A DNA stretch of 64,000 nt from RYN-122 sp963761655 (GCA_963761655.1 CAVXHI010000001.1:186001-250000), one strand, 5' to 3'. Positions 47,266 to 56,763 are shown, numbered from the stretch's first letter. Made by a program: numbers and translations. The notes: a model not told the origin generated them from the letters alone.

Positions 47266-48138
47266 GTGACAACACCGATCGCCAGGACGATGTGGGCGCT
47301 GTTCGAGCCGTTACATGCGGTGACCTACTTCGCGCCTCAAGCACGCAAAGCCGCTGACGACGCTGGCTACCGCGGCTTCTGGATGAGCTACTACGCGATG
47401 AGAATCGCGCCTCTGGGAGCAGTAGGGGCCGAGGTCGCGACCAGCGCCTTCTACGGCTTCTCGCCCACCCGCGGGCAGCAGGCGCTGCCCGACGCATGGC
47501 GGCACGCTTCACCAGAGCAGGCGCTCGAGGCTCGGCTCCGGGGGGCAGAGGCAGCCCTGCGGACTGCGTGGGCGGCGGGCCATGTACATGACGGGCATCT
47601 CGAGGAGGTAGCCCACCTCCTCGAGGACGCAGCGGGGGCCGTGGATACGAGCGGTCGAGTTCTCACGGCCGCGAACACTGCTCTGCCTCAGCCTGTCGGT
47701 CCGCACCGCCGCCTTTGGCAGGCGGCGACGGTGCTGCGCGAGCACCGCGGCGATGGTCACAACGCAGCGCTGGTCGCCGCAGGCATCGGCCCCGTGCACG
47801 CCCACCTGCTCAAGGAGGCGAGCGGGGAGACCGAGGGCGACGTCCTCCGGACGGGTCGCGACTGGCCGCAGCAGACGTGGAAGCGAGCGGAGGCCGACCT
47901 GGTCGAGCGCACCTGGCTCACCGAGGCTGGCCAGCTCACTGCCCTCGGCAAGCAGGTTCGGGGCGATGTTGAAGAGCGCACAGACGCCGCGGCGGCAGCC
48001 CCTTGGCAAGCCTGGGGTTCGGAGAGGACGCAGCGGCTCGCCGAGCTGCTCCTTCCGCTAGCGCAGGCTGTGCTCCAAGCGGGCTTCTACCGCGTGCCGA
48101 GCCCTATCGGCGCGCCGATGCCAGGCTGGCAGGGCTGA
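47266..48138 (+). CDS. SCO6745-family protein
   Basis: A 290-residue protein starting at GTG. The N terminus LFEPLHAVTYFAPQARKAADDAGYRGFWMSYYAMRIAPLGAVGAEVATSAFYGFSP is characteristic of this actinobacterial family, which is all-helical and of unknown biochemical function. Residues 150-250 contain a winged-helix-like stretch (RTWLTEAGQLTALGKQVRGDVEERTDAAAAAPW). It precedes the metabolic run but is separated from it by over 200 bases. Confidence 0.8.
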   Translation: MTTPIARTMWALFEPLHAVTYFAPQARKAADDAGYRGFWMSYYAMRIAPLGAVGAEVATSAFYGFSPTRGQQALPDAWRHASPEQALEARLRGAEAALRTAWAAGHVHDGHLEEVAHLLEDAAGAVDTSGRVLTAANTALPQPVGPHRRLWQAATVLREHRGDGHNAALVAAGIGPVHAHLLKEASGETEGDVLRTGRDWPQQTWKRAEADLVERTWLTEAGQLTALGKQVRGDVEERTDAAAAAPWQAWGSERTQRLAELLLPLAQAVLQAGFYRVPSPIGAPMPGWQG

Positions 48139-48352
48139 GTCGCTCGTCTACTGGGAGGCCGTATGGGTCCGGCGCCTGCAGGCACCACTCCGGTTGAGCG
48201 AGGCGAACCGGATCAGGCTTGTAGCTGTTCGCCTCAAACAACGGCCGTGAGCAGGCTGGCAACGAAGGACGTCCACCTGCGCCCTGATCGGCCCTATGAC
48301 GTGTCGAAGGAGGGTCATAGCGTCAGTGCGGGCAGCGACGGGAGGGGTGCGC

Positions 48353-49816
48353 ATGACGCCGGAGACGGTGGGACGCACGGAGCTGCTGGCTCTGCTCGGG
48401 GACTGGGCCAAGAACGAGGCGAGTCTGTACGTCGCGCTCGCTGATGCGCTCATCGCGTGTGTGGACCGTGGCGACCTTCCGGTGGGGACGCGCCTACCGG
48501 CTGAGCGGGATCTCGCACAGGGGCTGACCGTGAGTCGGGGAACGGTGATGGCTGCCTACGATCGGCTCCGCCAGGCCGGGTACGCCGTGAGTCGGGGAGG
48601 CAGTGGCACGCGGATCCGGCGTGATGTCCGGCGGCCGCTGGTCGCGGTCGGCTCGGCCCAAGGGGAGGCGGCTCGCTACCGGGGCTTGACCGGTCGGCTT
48701 CTCAATCCGAGCGAGGACGTGGTGGACCTTGCCTTGGCGCTTCCCCGACACCCGGACGATCTGCCGCCGGACTTCTACGAGGTCCCGGGCGAGCTGGTCC
48801 GCGAGGTCGCTGGGCAGGCGGGCATGGCCCCGCAGGGCGGGGCGGCGCTGCGGCAGGCGCTTGCTGACAGGTACAGCGCGAGCGGGGTGCCGACCTCGAC
48901 GGAGCAGGTGGTCATCACCGGCGGGGGCCAGCAGGGCATCGACCTGTGCGCCGGCCTGGTGCTGCGCCCAGGCGACACGGTGCTGGTCGAGGAAGCGACT
49001 TATCCGGGGGCGCTGGCCGTGTTCGCCCGGCACGGAGCGCGCATCCGGACGGTGCCTGTCCAGGGTTCATGGGGGGACCCGCGTTCGCTGGTCGAGGCGG
49101 TGGAACGTCACCATCCCCGTCTGCTCTACCTGATGCCCTCGATGCACAACCCGACCGGACGGGCGGCGAGCGTCGGGTGGCGCAGGCAGCTCGCGGACCT
49201 CGTGGACTCCCATGAGCTGTACCTGGTGGAGGACGACAGCGTCGCTGACATCGTCTTCGACGGCCCGGCTATGCCCCCGGTGGCTGCCTACAGCAAGACC
49301 GGCCGCGTCCTCACGATCGGCTCGCTCAGCAAGTCGGTGTGGGGCGGTCTGCGCACCGGTTGGATCCGGTCGGACCCGTCCTGCGCGGAGCAGTTCGGGC
49401 AGCTCAAGGCCGCCAAGGACCTCGGGCTCAGCGCCTTCGGGCAGGCTGCTGCACTGCACGTCTTCCCTCACCTTGACGAGGTGATCGCGGCCAGGACATC
49501 GCGTCTGGCCGGTCATGCCGAGGTGCTGCTGGACCTGCTCGCGCAGCACCTCCCGATGTGGTCGGCGACTTTCCCCGACGGCGGGCTCACCCTGTGGGTC
49601 CAAGTGCCCGATGCCACCGCTGAGGACCTGGCCCAGCGTGCCCTCCGCTTCGGGGTCGCGGTGTCGCCGGGGGCGGCGCACTGCGCAGGTAGTGACCGGA
49701 CCGACCGCGTCCGCCTGTCGTTCGCACACGAGCCGGATGTGCTGGCTGAAGGGGTGCAGCGACTCGCCCGGGCCTGGCATGCCACCAGGAGCAGCGAGCG
49801 CGCCGCACGTGCTTGA
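48353..49816 (+). CDS. MocR-type GntR regulator with aminotransferase domain
   Basis: ATG at 48353 with GGAGGGG just upstream; 487 residues. Residues 25-90 form a GntR winged helix (LPAERDLAQGLTVSRGTVMAAYDRLRQAGYAVSRGGSGTRI). The rest is a fold-type I aminotransferase domain with PLP Lys327 in GSLSKSVWGGLRTGWIR and the Asn-Pro-Thr-Gly loop HNPTGR. MocR proteins sense PLP-linked ligands and usually control adjacent genes, so it probably regulates the run to 56275. Its end overlaps the next gene. Confidence 0.92.
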   Translation: MTPETVGRTELLALLGDWAKNEASLYVALADALIACVDRGDLPVGTRLPAERDLAQGLTVSRGTVMAAYDRLRQAGYAVSRGGSGTRIRRDVRRPLVAVGSAQGEAARYRGLTGRLLNPSEDVVDLALALPRHPDDLPPDFYEVPGELVREVAGQAGMAPQGGAALRQALADRYSASGVPTSTEQVVITGGGQQGIDLCAGLVLRPGDTVLVEEATYPGALAVFARHGARIRTVPVQGSWGDPRSLVEAVERHHPRLLYLMPSMHNPTGRAASVGWRRQLADLVDSHELYLVEDDSVADIVFDGPAMPPVAAYSKTGRVLTIGSLSKSVWGGLRTGWIRSDPSCAEQFGQLKAAKDLGLSAFGQAAALHVFPHLDEVIAARTSRLAGHAEVLLDLLAQHLPMWSATFPDGGLTLWVQVPDATAEDLAQRALRFGVAVSPGAAHCAGSDRTDRVRLSFAHEPDVLAEGVQRLARAWHATRSSERAARA

Positions 49817-50999
49817 CAGGACGGTCCTTAGGTCGGTGGCCGCGTCCGAGTCCGCGGAGTCTCAGCAGGACACCTCGAACTACGTCCCGCTGCACCGCCA
49901 GGGACCGCTCGACCCCGGCTGGCTCACGGGCTTGGCGTCCCTGGCCGAGGACGGTCCAGTTCACGCTCGGCATGTCGCCAACAGCCGGATCGCGGCCGCG
50001 GTGCTCGGCATCGGTGGCGAGGATTGGGCGCTGGCCCGTCCCGCGACCCGTCCGGCTCGAAGGTTGGCGGAGCCGCAGGCTCGAGCTGATGGGCTCGCAG
50101 CCGCCGTCCGTCCTGCCGGCGACGTAGGCACACTGCTGCTCGACGTCGACGGCGGACTCGCGCGCCTCGATACGCCTCCCGTGACCAGGAGGAGCGAACA
50201 AGGTGACGTGTGGGTCTTCGACTACAGCGCGGAGTCCCTCGAGGGCTTGCCGGCGAGGGGCAGTCACGGGGAGCTTCTGACCTGGCTTCGGGCGGCAGAC
50301 GACGCCGTCGCGGTCGGACTCATGCGTGCAGCGTGCGTGGCAGCAGCGCGAGAAGTGACAAAGCAACGGGACGGGGGCTGGCCTGATCAGCTCCGCGAGA
50401 CCATCGCTGCGGATCTGTGCCTCGAGCACGCGTCTGCTGTCGCGCTCGCCATGGGCAGCGCGACCGCGTGTGTCCCGCTGACGACGCCTGCCCGCGAGTT
50501 CGTGAGCGCGCTGAGCCGGTACTGGACGGCCAGGAGCGCCCGTCGCATCGCCGCTCACCGGGCTAGCAGCAGTGTCGCGTCGTGGCCGGAGCTGGACCCG
50601 ACGGCGGTGGACCTGCTGCGGCACGCTGTGACGTGCTCGGTGTCCGGGGGGTCGTCCGATCAGGTGCTGGCCGACGTCGACAGGGCGTTGTCCTGCTCCC
50701 CGTCCATCTTGGATGAGCTGTTCATTCTGGTGCAGGGGACCATCCGGCAGGACCGGCTTCTCGACGCCCACGTCCGCCGTCTGCGCCGTCACCTCCTGAG
50801 AGCGTCCGGGACGATGCAGGCCAGCCCACACGTCGTGCGGGAGATCGCCCTGCTGCTGCAGGCTGCCTTTGTCGTGCAGAGCTGCCCCACGAACGTGGCT
50901 GAGGCGTTCCTGCGCACCCGGCTCGGACCGGAGCCCCTGCCGCACCTGGCGCAAGGACTCGACAAGTCCCTGCAGGAGATCCTGCTGGCACGCCTCTGA
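49809..50999 (+). CDS. Acyl-CoA dehydrogenase-like protein (AidB-like), divergent
   Basis: GTG at 49809 overlaps the mocR stop; 396 residues. The N terminus (DTSNYVPLHRQGPLDPGWLTGLASLAEDGPVHARHVANSRIAAAVLG) and the C-terminal VVREIALLLQAAFVVQSCPTNVAEAFLRTRLG resemble AidB-like members. It is shorter than AidB, and I could not find a complete flavin-binding region, so it may be a degenerate acyl-CoA dehydrogenase with a binding or structural role. Confidence 0.6.
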   Translation: MLDRTVLRSVAASESAESQQDTSNYVPLHRQGPLDPGWLTGLASLAEDGPVHARHVANSRIAAAVLGIGGEDWALARPATRPARRLAEPQARADGLAAAVRPAGDVGTLLLDVDGGLARLDTPPVTRRSEQGDVWVFDYSAESLEGLPARGSHGELLTWLRAADDAVAVGLMRAACVAAAREVTKQRDGGWPDQLRETIAADLCLEHASAVALAMGSATACVPLTTPAREFVSALSRYWTARSARRIAAHRASSSVASWPELDPTAVDLLRHAVTCSVSGGSSDQVLADVDRALSCSPSILDELFILVQGTIRQDRLLDAHVRRLRRHLLRASGTMQASPHVVREIALLLQAAFVVQSCPTNVAEAFLRTRLGPEPLPHLAQGLDKSLQEILLARL

Positions 51000-51087
51000 T
51001 GTGAGACAGCCGATCAGCGCCGCACCGGTCCTGGAGGCCGCCGACGAACGAAGCGACGCTGCTCGACAACGCACATGGGGAGGCACG

Positions 51088-51699
51088 ATGACGAGCTGGG
51101 TTGAGGGGCCGACAGCATGGCGTGTCGAGGCTGTCGTCCTCGCGTACGGACGGGTCCGGCTCGAGCCATGGCGCAGTGAGCACGACGCACCGCTGCTGAA
51201 GGCTGCACAGGACGACGACGTGTGGCGCTGGCTTCCTGTGCGGCGACCCCGGACGGTGCACGAGATGGGCGAGTTCCGGCAATCGCTCGCGGGGCTCTCC
51301 TGGGCCGTGTTCGTCGACGGCGTGCCGGCTGGATGCACCTCGTACCTGAACATCGACCCGGAAGTCCGCGGTCTCGAGGTCGGCGCCACCTGGTACCGGC
51401 GCGACCTGTGGTCGACGGAGATCAACCCGACCTGCAAGTACTTGCTGCTGCGGCATGCGTTCGAACATCTGGAGGCCCAGCGGATCACTTTGCGGACAGA
51501 CGCGCGCAACCTGCGTTCGCAGGCGGCGATCCGCAAGCTCGGGGCACAGTTCGACGGGACCTTGCGTCACGACCGCCGGCGGGCGGACGGGTCGGTGCGC
51601 GACAGCGTCCTGTTCAGCGTCCTGGCCACCGAATGGCCACAGGTTCGCGCCGGCCTAGAAGGCCGTGTCGCCGGCAGCCAGGATCGCGGCCAGCCGTAG
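51088..51699 (+). CDS. GNAT-family N-acetyltransferase
   Basis: ATG at 51088 with GGGGAGG upstream; 203 residues. Substrate loop VRLEPWRSEHDAPLLKAAQDDDVWRWLPVR, a RimJ/L-like layout, followed by the strand GLEVGATWYRRDLWSTEINPTCKYLLLRHAFEHLEAQRITLRTDARNLRSQAAIRKLGAQFDGTLR. It transfers an acetyl group from acetyl-CoA to an amine of a small molecule or protein; the substrate is unknown. Confidence 0.9.
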   Translation: MTSWVEGPTAWRVEAVVLAYGRVRLEPWRSEHDAPLLKAAQDDDVWRWLPVRRPRTVHEMGEFRQSLAGLSWAVFVDGVPAGCTSYLNIDPEVRGLEVGATWYRRDLWSTEINPTCKYLLLRHAFEHLEAQRITLRTDARNLRSQAAIRKLGAQFDGTLRHDRRRADGSVRDSVLFSVLATEWPQVRAGLEGRVAGSQDRGQP

Positions 51700-51788
51700 C
51701 CAGTGCGCACTTGCTCCTTCGAGCGCCGTGGAGCAGCAGCCGCTCTGCTGCGCATCGGACCTGTTCAGGAGTCCAGCCGGACAGTGGG

Positions 51789-52238
51789 GTGTGGCTGGTG
51801 AAGCCGAACCACCTCAAGGACATCCGCCATCTCCGTTCCGCCAAGGCCTTCAACGAGGCCGGAGGCGAGTTCTTACCGGGACTGTTGGGGATCGAGGTGA
51901 CCGACTGGTCCGAGGGACAGCTGACTGGTCGGCTGCCCTTGCGGGCGGAGCTGTTCGCTCCGCACGGGTACGTCCACGGCGGCACGCAGGTGGCCCTGGC
52001 AGACAGCATGTGCGGCTACGGGACGGTCAGCAGTCTCCCGGACGGAGCCGACAGCTTCACCACCGTCGAGATGAAGGCGAACCTCACCGGCACTGCGAGC
52101 GCCGGCTCGTTGCACTGCCAGGCCCTTCGGGTCCATCGAGGCCGCTCGACACAGGTCTGGGACGCCAGGGTCACCGACGACGTCGGCCGCACCACCTGCC
52201 TGTTTCGCTGCACCCAGCTGATCTTGTGGCCACGGTGA
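51789..52238 (+). CDS. PaaI-type hotdog thioesterase
   Basis: GTG at 51789 or 51798; about 149 residues. The hotdog motif is RAELFAPHGYVHGGTQVALADSMCGYGTV, with FTTVEMKANLTGTASAGSL as the central strand. It would hydrolyse an acyl-CoA or aromatic acyl-CoA. The stop overlaps the next gene's GTG (GTGA), tying it to a dehydrogenase and a CoA transferase. Confidence 0.85.
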   Translation: MWLVKPNHLKDIRHLRSAKAFNEAGGEFLPGLLGIEVTDWSEGQLTGRLPLRAELFAPHGYVHGGTQVALADSMCGYGTVSSLPDGADSFTTVEMKANLTGTASAGSLHCQALRVHRGRSTQVWDARVTDDVGRTTCLFRCTQLILWPR

Positions 52239-53164
52239 GCCGGGGCGATCAGGCTCTACGCGACGGGGCCGACACCAGCCCCGTGGGCTTCCTCGGCTTG
52301 GGGGTCATGGGCGCTCCCATGGCCCGCAACCTGCTTGTCGCCGGGACCGACCTCGTGGTCTGGAACCGGTCTCCGGGGCCGGCTGAGGTTCTGGGGGAAC
52401 TGGGCGCCCGCATTGCGGGCTCCTGCGCGGAGGTGTTCCGCACCTGCCAGACGGTGGTGATGATGCTCGCCAACGAGCAGGTGACCGACCTAGTGCTCGG
52501 CCGCGACGGGACGACGTTCGCCGTCGAGCTGGACGGCCGGACGCTGGTGAACACCGGGACGGTCAGCCCCACGTGGTCGGTCGCCCTCGCCGCCGACGTC
52601 GTCAGCGCTGGGGGCGCCTATGTCGAAGCGCCCGTCTCGGGCTCGCGAGGTCCGGCGGAGGACGCATCACTCGTCATGATGCTCGCGGGCGAATCGGCCG
52701 TCCTAGCGAGAGTCGAAGCACTCCTTGCACACCTGTGCGCCCGACAGGTGCGGTGCGGCCCGGTACCGCGGGCCCTGGAGACGAAGCTGGCGGTCAACGT
52801 CCACCTCGTGACGATGGTGACGGGCCTGGTCGAGGCGTTCCACCTTGCGCGGATCCTAGACCTGGACCTCGACGTGCTCGTTGACGTCCTCGAGACGGGC
52901 CCGATGTCCAGCGTGGTGTCTCGGATGAAAGCCGCCAAGCTCCTCACTGGGGACACCCGCCCGCAGACCTATGTCTCCGATGTTCTCTACAACTGCCGCC
53001 TCATCACAGAGCAGGCGCGGCGGGCTAGTACTGCCACGCCGCTGATGGACGTGTGTCAGGAGCTGTACGGCAGGACCGAACGGCTCGGGCACGGACTGGA
53101 GGACATGATCGCGGTGCTTCACGCGCTGCAGACGCAGCACGACACCGCGGACAGGACGAGATGA
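52235..53164 (+). CDS. 3-hydroxyisobutyrate dehydrogenase-like NAD(P)-dependent oxidoreductase
   Basis: GTG at 52235, 309 residues. Rossmann motif GFLGLGVMGAPMA at 18-30, substrate loop APVSGSRGPAEDASL at 132-146, and the catalytic Lys184 with Asn188 in ETKLAVNVH. This family oxidises beta-hydroxy acids or reduces the matching semialdehydes. Overlaps both neighbours by four bases, a sign of tight co-expression. Confidence 0.92.
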   Translation: MSRGDQALRDGADTSPVGFLGLGVMGAPMARNLLVAGTDLVVWNRSPGPAEVLGELGARIAGSCAEVFRTCQTVVMMLANEQVTDLVLGRDGTTFAVELDGRTLVNTGTVSPTWSVALAADVVSAGGAYVEAPVSGSRGPAEDASLVMMLAGESAVLARVEALLAHLCARQVRCGPVPRALETKLAVNVHLVTMVTGLVEAFHLARILDLDLDVLVDVLETGPMSSVVSRMKAAKLLTGDTRPQTYVSDVLYNCRLITEQARRASTATPLMDVCQELYGRTERLGHGLEDMIAVLHALQTQHDTADRTR

Positions 53165-54582
53165 GCCGAGCGCCCGGCCTGCCGGAGGACGCGGACGCCC
53201 TGCTTTGCACTGCTTGGAACGCACTCGGTGGCCAGCACGAGGAGCTCGACCGACTCGATGTCACCGGCAGGACCACAGGGCACCTGCCCTCAGCAGTCCC
53301 GTCCTACCAGGCCATGCTGGCCGCAGTCGCCAGCGCGACCGTGGCCGTGTCGACGCTCGACGCGGCTCGACAGCGAGCCACTCCCGCGCCGGTCGCCGTC
53401 GACGGAGACCACGTTGCCGTCGCCGCGCACAGCGAACGCCACGCCTGCCGCTCCGGCCTGAAGACGCCACCGTCGTTCGCGCCGCTGTCCCGCTTCTGGC
53501 GGACCCGCGACGGCCAGGTCCGGACGCACGCGAACTACCCCTGGCACCGTGACCGGGCCCTGGCCGTCCTCGGCTGCACCGCCGACCCCGCACAGGTCGA
53601 ACGAGCCATGCTCGAGCGCACGACCGTCGAACTCGAGAACTCCTTCGCCGACGCTGGCGCGCTCGCCGTCGGGATCCGCAGCCCGGAGCAGTGGTGGCAG
53701 CAGCACCCTCAAGGCCGGGCCGTAGGCGCGCTCCCACTGCTGACCCGGACCCGCCAGGGCAAGGCACGACCCCTTCCGCCCGGGAGAGCGCTCGCCGGGA
53801 TTCGGGTGCTCGACCTGACGCGGGTCATCGCCGGCCCCGTCGCAACTCGCACCCTCGCGGCCTGGGGCGCGGACGTGCTGCGCATCGACAGCCCGCACCT
53901 GCCCGAGAACGAGGACCAGTGCCTGGACACCCTCGTCGGCAAGCGCAGCGCCCTGCTCGACATCAGCACTGCAGCAGGTCGAGCACGACTGGAGACGCTT
54001 CTGTCGCAGGCGGACGTCCTCGTCCAGGGCTACCGGCCAGGCGCCCTCGCCCGCTACGGGCTCGGTTCGCAAGATCTCGCTGTCACGCACCCGCACCTCA
54101 CCGTCGTCACCCTCTCCGCTTGGGGCGAGGTCGGGCCGTGGGCGGGACGCCGAGGGTTCGACAGCCTCGTGCAGGCAGCGTCGGGGCTAGCGGTGCTCGA
54201 GTCGCAGGCGCCCGGGCAGCCGGGCGTGCTGCCGGCGCAGGTGCTCGATCACGCCACCGGCTACCTCGCGGCGGCCGCCGCCACCCTGTCACTCGCCGAC
54301 GTCACTCAAGGCCTGCCACCCGTCCACACGACCCTGTCCCTCGCACAGACCAGCGCCTGGCTCACCTCTGTCACGCCGACATCGGAGGCCGGTAGGGGCG
54401 ACATGACCCCGGCGGACCCTTGGCTCGCAACCGTTCCCGGACTGGAAGGGTCGGTGACGGTCGTCGCCCCGCCCGGCGCCCTCGCTGGCAGGCGACCGCA
54501 GTGGAGCAGGACGACCCGGTTCGGTGCAGACGCACCGGCGTTCCTGTGGGCTGGTCAGCCCGACCTACGCCCTCGCCCGTGA
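53161..54582 (+). CDS. Class III (CaiB/FRC) CoA transferase
   Basis: ATG at 53161 overlaps the previous stop (ATGA); 473 residues. The N-terminal 190 residues are less typical (TPPSFAPLSRFWRTRDGQVRTHANYPWHRDRAL); the family core starts at AGIRVLDLTRVIAGPVATRTLAAWGADVLRIDSP, and the catalytic Asp334 lies in RRGFDSLVQAASGLAVL. It moves CoA between carboxylic acids, feeding the acyl-CoA chemistry of its neighbours. Confidence 0.92.
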   Translation: MSRAPGLPEDADALLCTAWNALGGQHEELDRLDVTGRTTGHLPSAVPSYQAMLAAVASATVAVSTLDAARQRATPAPVAVDGDHVAVAAHSERHACRSGLKTPPSFAPLSRFWRTRDGQVRTHANYPWHRDRALAVLGCTADPAQVERAMLERTTVELENSFADAGALAVGIRSPEQWWQQHPQGRAVGALPLLTRTRQGKARPLPPGRALAGIRVLDLTRVIAGPVATRTLAAWGADVLRIDSPHLPENEDQCLDTLVGKRSALLDISTAAGRARLETLLSQADVLVQGYRPGALARYGLGSQDLAVTHPHLTVVTLSAWGEVGPWAGRRGFDSLVQAASGLAVLESQAPGQPGVLPAQVLDHATGYLAAAAATLSLADVTQGLPPVHTTLSLAQTSAWLTSVTPTSEAGRGDMTPADPWLATVPGLEGSVTVVAPPGALAGRRPQWSRTTRFGADAPAFLWAGQPDLRPRP

Positions 54583-55328
54583 GCCGGCCTGTCTGTCTCG
54601 TCACCGGCGGAGGACGGGGGATAGGCGCAGCTACGGCGGTGCGGCTCGCACGGGACGGCTGGGACCTGTGCCTGACCTGGGTCGCCGACGAGGCCGCCGC
54701 GAGGCGGACAGCAGCCCGATGCGAAGAGCTCGGCGCGCAAGTCGCCCTCTCCAGAACAGACGTCAGCCGCGAGGACGACGTCCTGGCAGCCTTCGAACGT
54801 GCGCGCGCTCTCGGCCCGATCAGCGGGCTGGTGAACAACGCCGGGATCCTCGGCAGGCAGAGCAGTGTCGCGGATCTGAGTGCCGAACGTGTCTTGCGGA
54901 CCCTTCGGGTCAACGTCGTTGGAGCATTCCTGTGTTGCCGGCAGGCGGTGCACGACATGAGGGGGGACGCAGACGGCGGACGTCCGTGCGCGATCGTGAA
55001 CGTCTCCTCGCGAGCGGCCGTCCTCGGCGCCGCCCACGAGTACGTGGACTACGCCGCGTCCAAGGCCGCGCTCGACGCCCTGACCGTCGGCCTTTCCAAG
55101 GAGGTCGCCCCCCTCGGCATCCGGGTCAACGGAGTGCGCCCAGCCCTCATCGACACCGACATACATGCCAGCGGAGGGGAACCGCACCGCGTTGCACGCC
55201 TCGCACCCCAGGTGCCGCTCGGCCGCAGCGGTCGGCCGGACGAGGTCGCCTCCGTCATCTCCTGGCTCCTGTCCGAAGACAGCTCCTACGTCACTGGCTC
55301 CATCGTGGATGTCGGCGGGGGTCTCTAG
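54579..55328 (+). CDS. Short-chain dehydrogenase/reductase
   Basis: GTG at 54579 overlaps the previous stop; 249 residues. Classical SDR: TGGGRGIG at 9-16, NNAG at 86-89, catalytic Ser near 143, Tyr158 and Lys162 (YAASK), and a C-terminal YVTGSIVDVGGG. Close to the FabG-like group that reduces 3-oxoacyl substrates with NADPH. Confidence 0.93.
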   Translation: MSRPVCLVTGGGRGIGAATAVRLARDGWDLCLTWVADEAAARRTAARCEELGAQVALSRTDVSREDDVLAAFERARALGPISGLVNNAGILGRQSSVADLSAERVLRTLRVNVVGAFLCCRQAVHDMRGDADGGRPCAIVNVSSRAAVLGAAHEYVDYAASKAALDALTVGLSKEVAPLGIRVNGVRPALIDTDIHASGGEPHRVARLAPQVPLGRSGRPDEVASVISWLLSEDSSYVTGSIVDVGGGL

Positions 55329-55403
55329 CCCATCGATGGGCGCCAGCCGATGGAGCTGAGACCGGTACTGGTCCAAGCGCTTCGGCCTATCGATGCTCGG
55401 CGC

Positions 55404-55793
55404 ATGACGACCAGCCTCAGCACCCTTGACGAGTCCTTCGCCCGCAGCTTCGCGAAGGATTGGATCGACGCCTGGAACGCGCACGACCTCGAGCGCATCC
55501 TCGAGCACTACGACGAAGACGTGGCCTTCACCTCTCCGTTTGTCGTCGCCGTGACGGGACGCACTGACGGCACGCTGATCCGCAAGCAGCCGCTCAGGGA
55601 GTACTTCCAGGCCGCCCTCGATCGTTACGACGACCTGCACTTCACAGACCTGATCGTGCACGTCGGCATGGACTCCGCGACGCTGGTCTACACGTGCCAC
55701 GTCGGAGGGACCGACCGACGAGCCGCCGAGACGATGCTCCTGCGACAGGGCCGAGCGGTGCGCGTCCTCTGCCACTACAGCGACGCACCGTGA
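55404..55793 (+). CDS. NTF2/SnoaL-like protein
   Basis: ATG at 55404, 129 residues. The cone-shaped NTF2 fold is shown by FAKDWIDAWNAHDLERILEHYDEDVAFTSPFV and LREYFQAALDRYDDLHFTDLIVHVG. Members include isomerases, cyclases and binding proteins; no catalytic set can be named. Its stop overlaps the next start (TGATG). Confidence 0.85.
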   Translation: MTTSLSTLDESFARSFAKDWIDAWNAHDLERILEHYDEDVAFTSPFVVAVTGRTDGTLIRKQPLREYFQAALDRYDDLHFTDLIVHVGMDSATLVYTCHVGGTDRRAAETMLLRQGRAVRVLCHYSDAP

Positions 55794-56275
55794 TGGTCGA
55801 ACGTGGACGGCGCACGTCCATCCGTGCATGCGCAATGGAACTCGTGACGCCGCCAACTTGGCGGCGAGACCCCAAGGTTCGGCGCCTCGCCGCGACTGCG
55901 GTCCTGGCTGGCAGCCCCACGCGCGACCTGATGTACCTCGCCGCGACCGGAGACGAGGTCCGTTACGACCCAGGCACCACGTTCGGTACTGACGAGCTCG
56001 CCCCCGCGTTTGCTTACCTCGTGCTGCAGGGGCGCCTAGCACCGGCGGCGGGTCAGATCCCACAGCCGCGCTTCCCCTCGATGCAGGCGACGAATGAGTT
56101 GCGCAACGCCCCGGTTCTGCTCGCAGTTGACGAACTGTCTGTTCTCGTGATTCCAACGCGCTTGCTCTACGGAGTCCTTCGCCGGCTGCCCTGGCTGGAC
56201 GGTCACCTGGTGCGGGCCCAGCCCCGACCAGCCTTGAACGCGGTGCTTCATGCGCCGGTAGCGGGACAGGCCTAG
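55793..56275 (+). CDS. Cyclic-nucleotide-binding-fold-like protein
   Basis: ATG at 55793, 160 residues; an internal ATG at 55835 is possible. A Crp-like beta-roll is suggested by LAATGDEVRYDPGTTFGTDELAPAFAYLVLQGRL and NAPVLLAVDELSVLVIPTRLLYGVLRRLPWLDGHLV. No helix-turn-helix follows, so it is a lone ligand-binding domain, perhaps regulating the enzymes above. Confidence 0.55.
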   Translation: MVERGRRTSIRACAMELVTPPTWRRDPKVRRLAATAVLAGSPTRDLMYLAATGDEVRYDPGTTFGTDELAPAFAYLVLQGRLAPAAGQIPQPRFPSMQATNELRNAPVLLAVDELSVLVIPTRLLYGVLRRLPWLDGHLVRAQPRPALNAVLHAPVAGQA

Positions 56276-56505
56276 CGACGTCGCGCCTAACACCCAGAGA
56301 GGATCCTCCAGCGTGGCGGCACGGCGGCTGTCGCAGGTCAGTCAACGGGCCGCCACCGGCTTCCGCCCCGCTCGGCCGCCTCAACCCCAGCCAGCCGTCA
56401 CAGCGGCACCAGCCACCTCGTTGGACCAACCACCAGGGGAAGCAGCGCGATGCGGTAACTGCATGCGGCTTGGTGCACCGCCCCACAGACTGTCGGATGT
56501 AGGAC

Positions 56506-56763
56506 ATGGATCTTCTAGACGTGGTGCGGGGTTCCGCTCGTAAGCTGAACACTGTCGTCTTGACGGCTCGCGAGAGCGACGGCTCTGTCGAGACCCGAGA
56601 AGTAGAGCCTTACAGTCTTCGACCGGGAGCCGCTGGAAAGGCGCCTCGGCTCATGGCTTTCTGCTTGACCCGACAGGAAATCCGGGGCTGGAACATCACG
56701 AACATCTTGGACGCTGTCCCCACTGGCAAGACCTTCTCACCGCGCTGGCCGATCGAACTCTGA
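56506..56763 (+). CDS. WYL-like domain protein, 85 aa
   Basis: MDLLDVVRGSARKLNTVVLTARESDGSVETREVEPYSLRPG, then RLMAFCLTRQEIRGWNITNILDAVPTGKTFSPRWPIEL. The REVEPYSLR and the R-x-W/F-x3-I-x2-I spacing are those of a WYL ligand-sensing domain reduced to its core, without a DNA-binding part. It may modulate another regulator. It converges on the Rad50-like gene. Confidence 0.6.
   Translation: MDLLDVVRGSARKLNTVVLTARESDGSVETREVEPYSLRPGAAGKAPRLMAFCLTRQEIRGWNITNILDAVPTGKTFSPRWPIEL

Noticed and set aside
55328..55341. Palindrome GCCCATCGATGGGC after the SDR gene as a terminator
   Set aside because: Only 7-bp arms with no loop or U-tract; the operon appears to continue 60 bases later.
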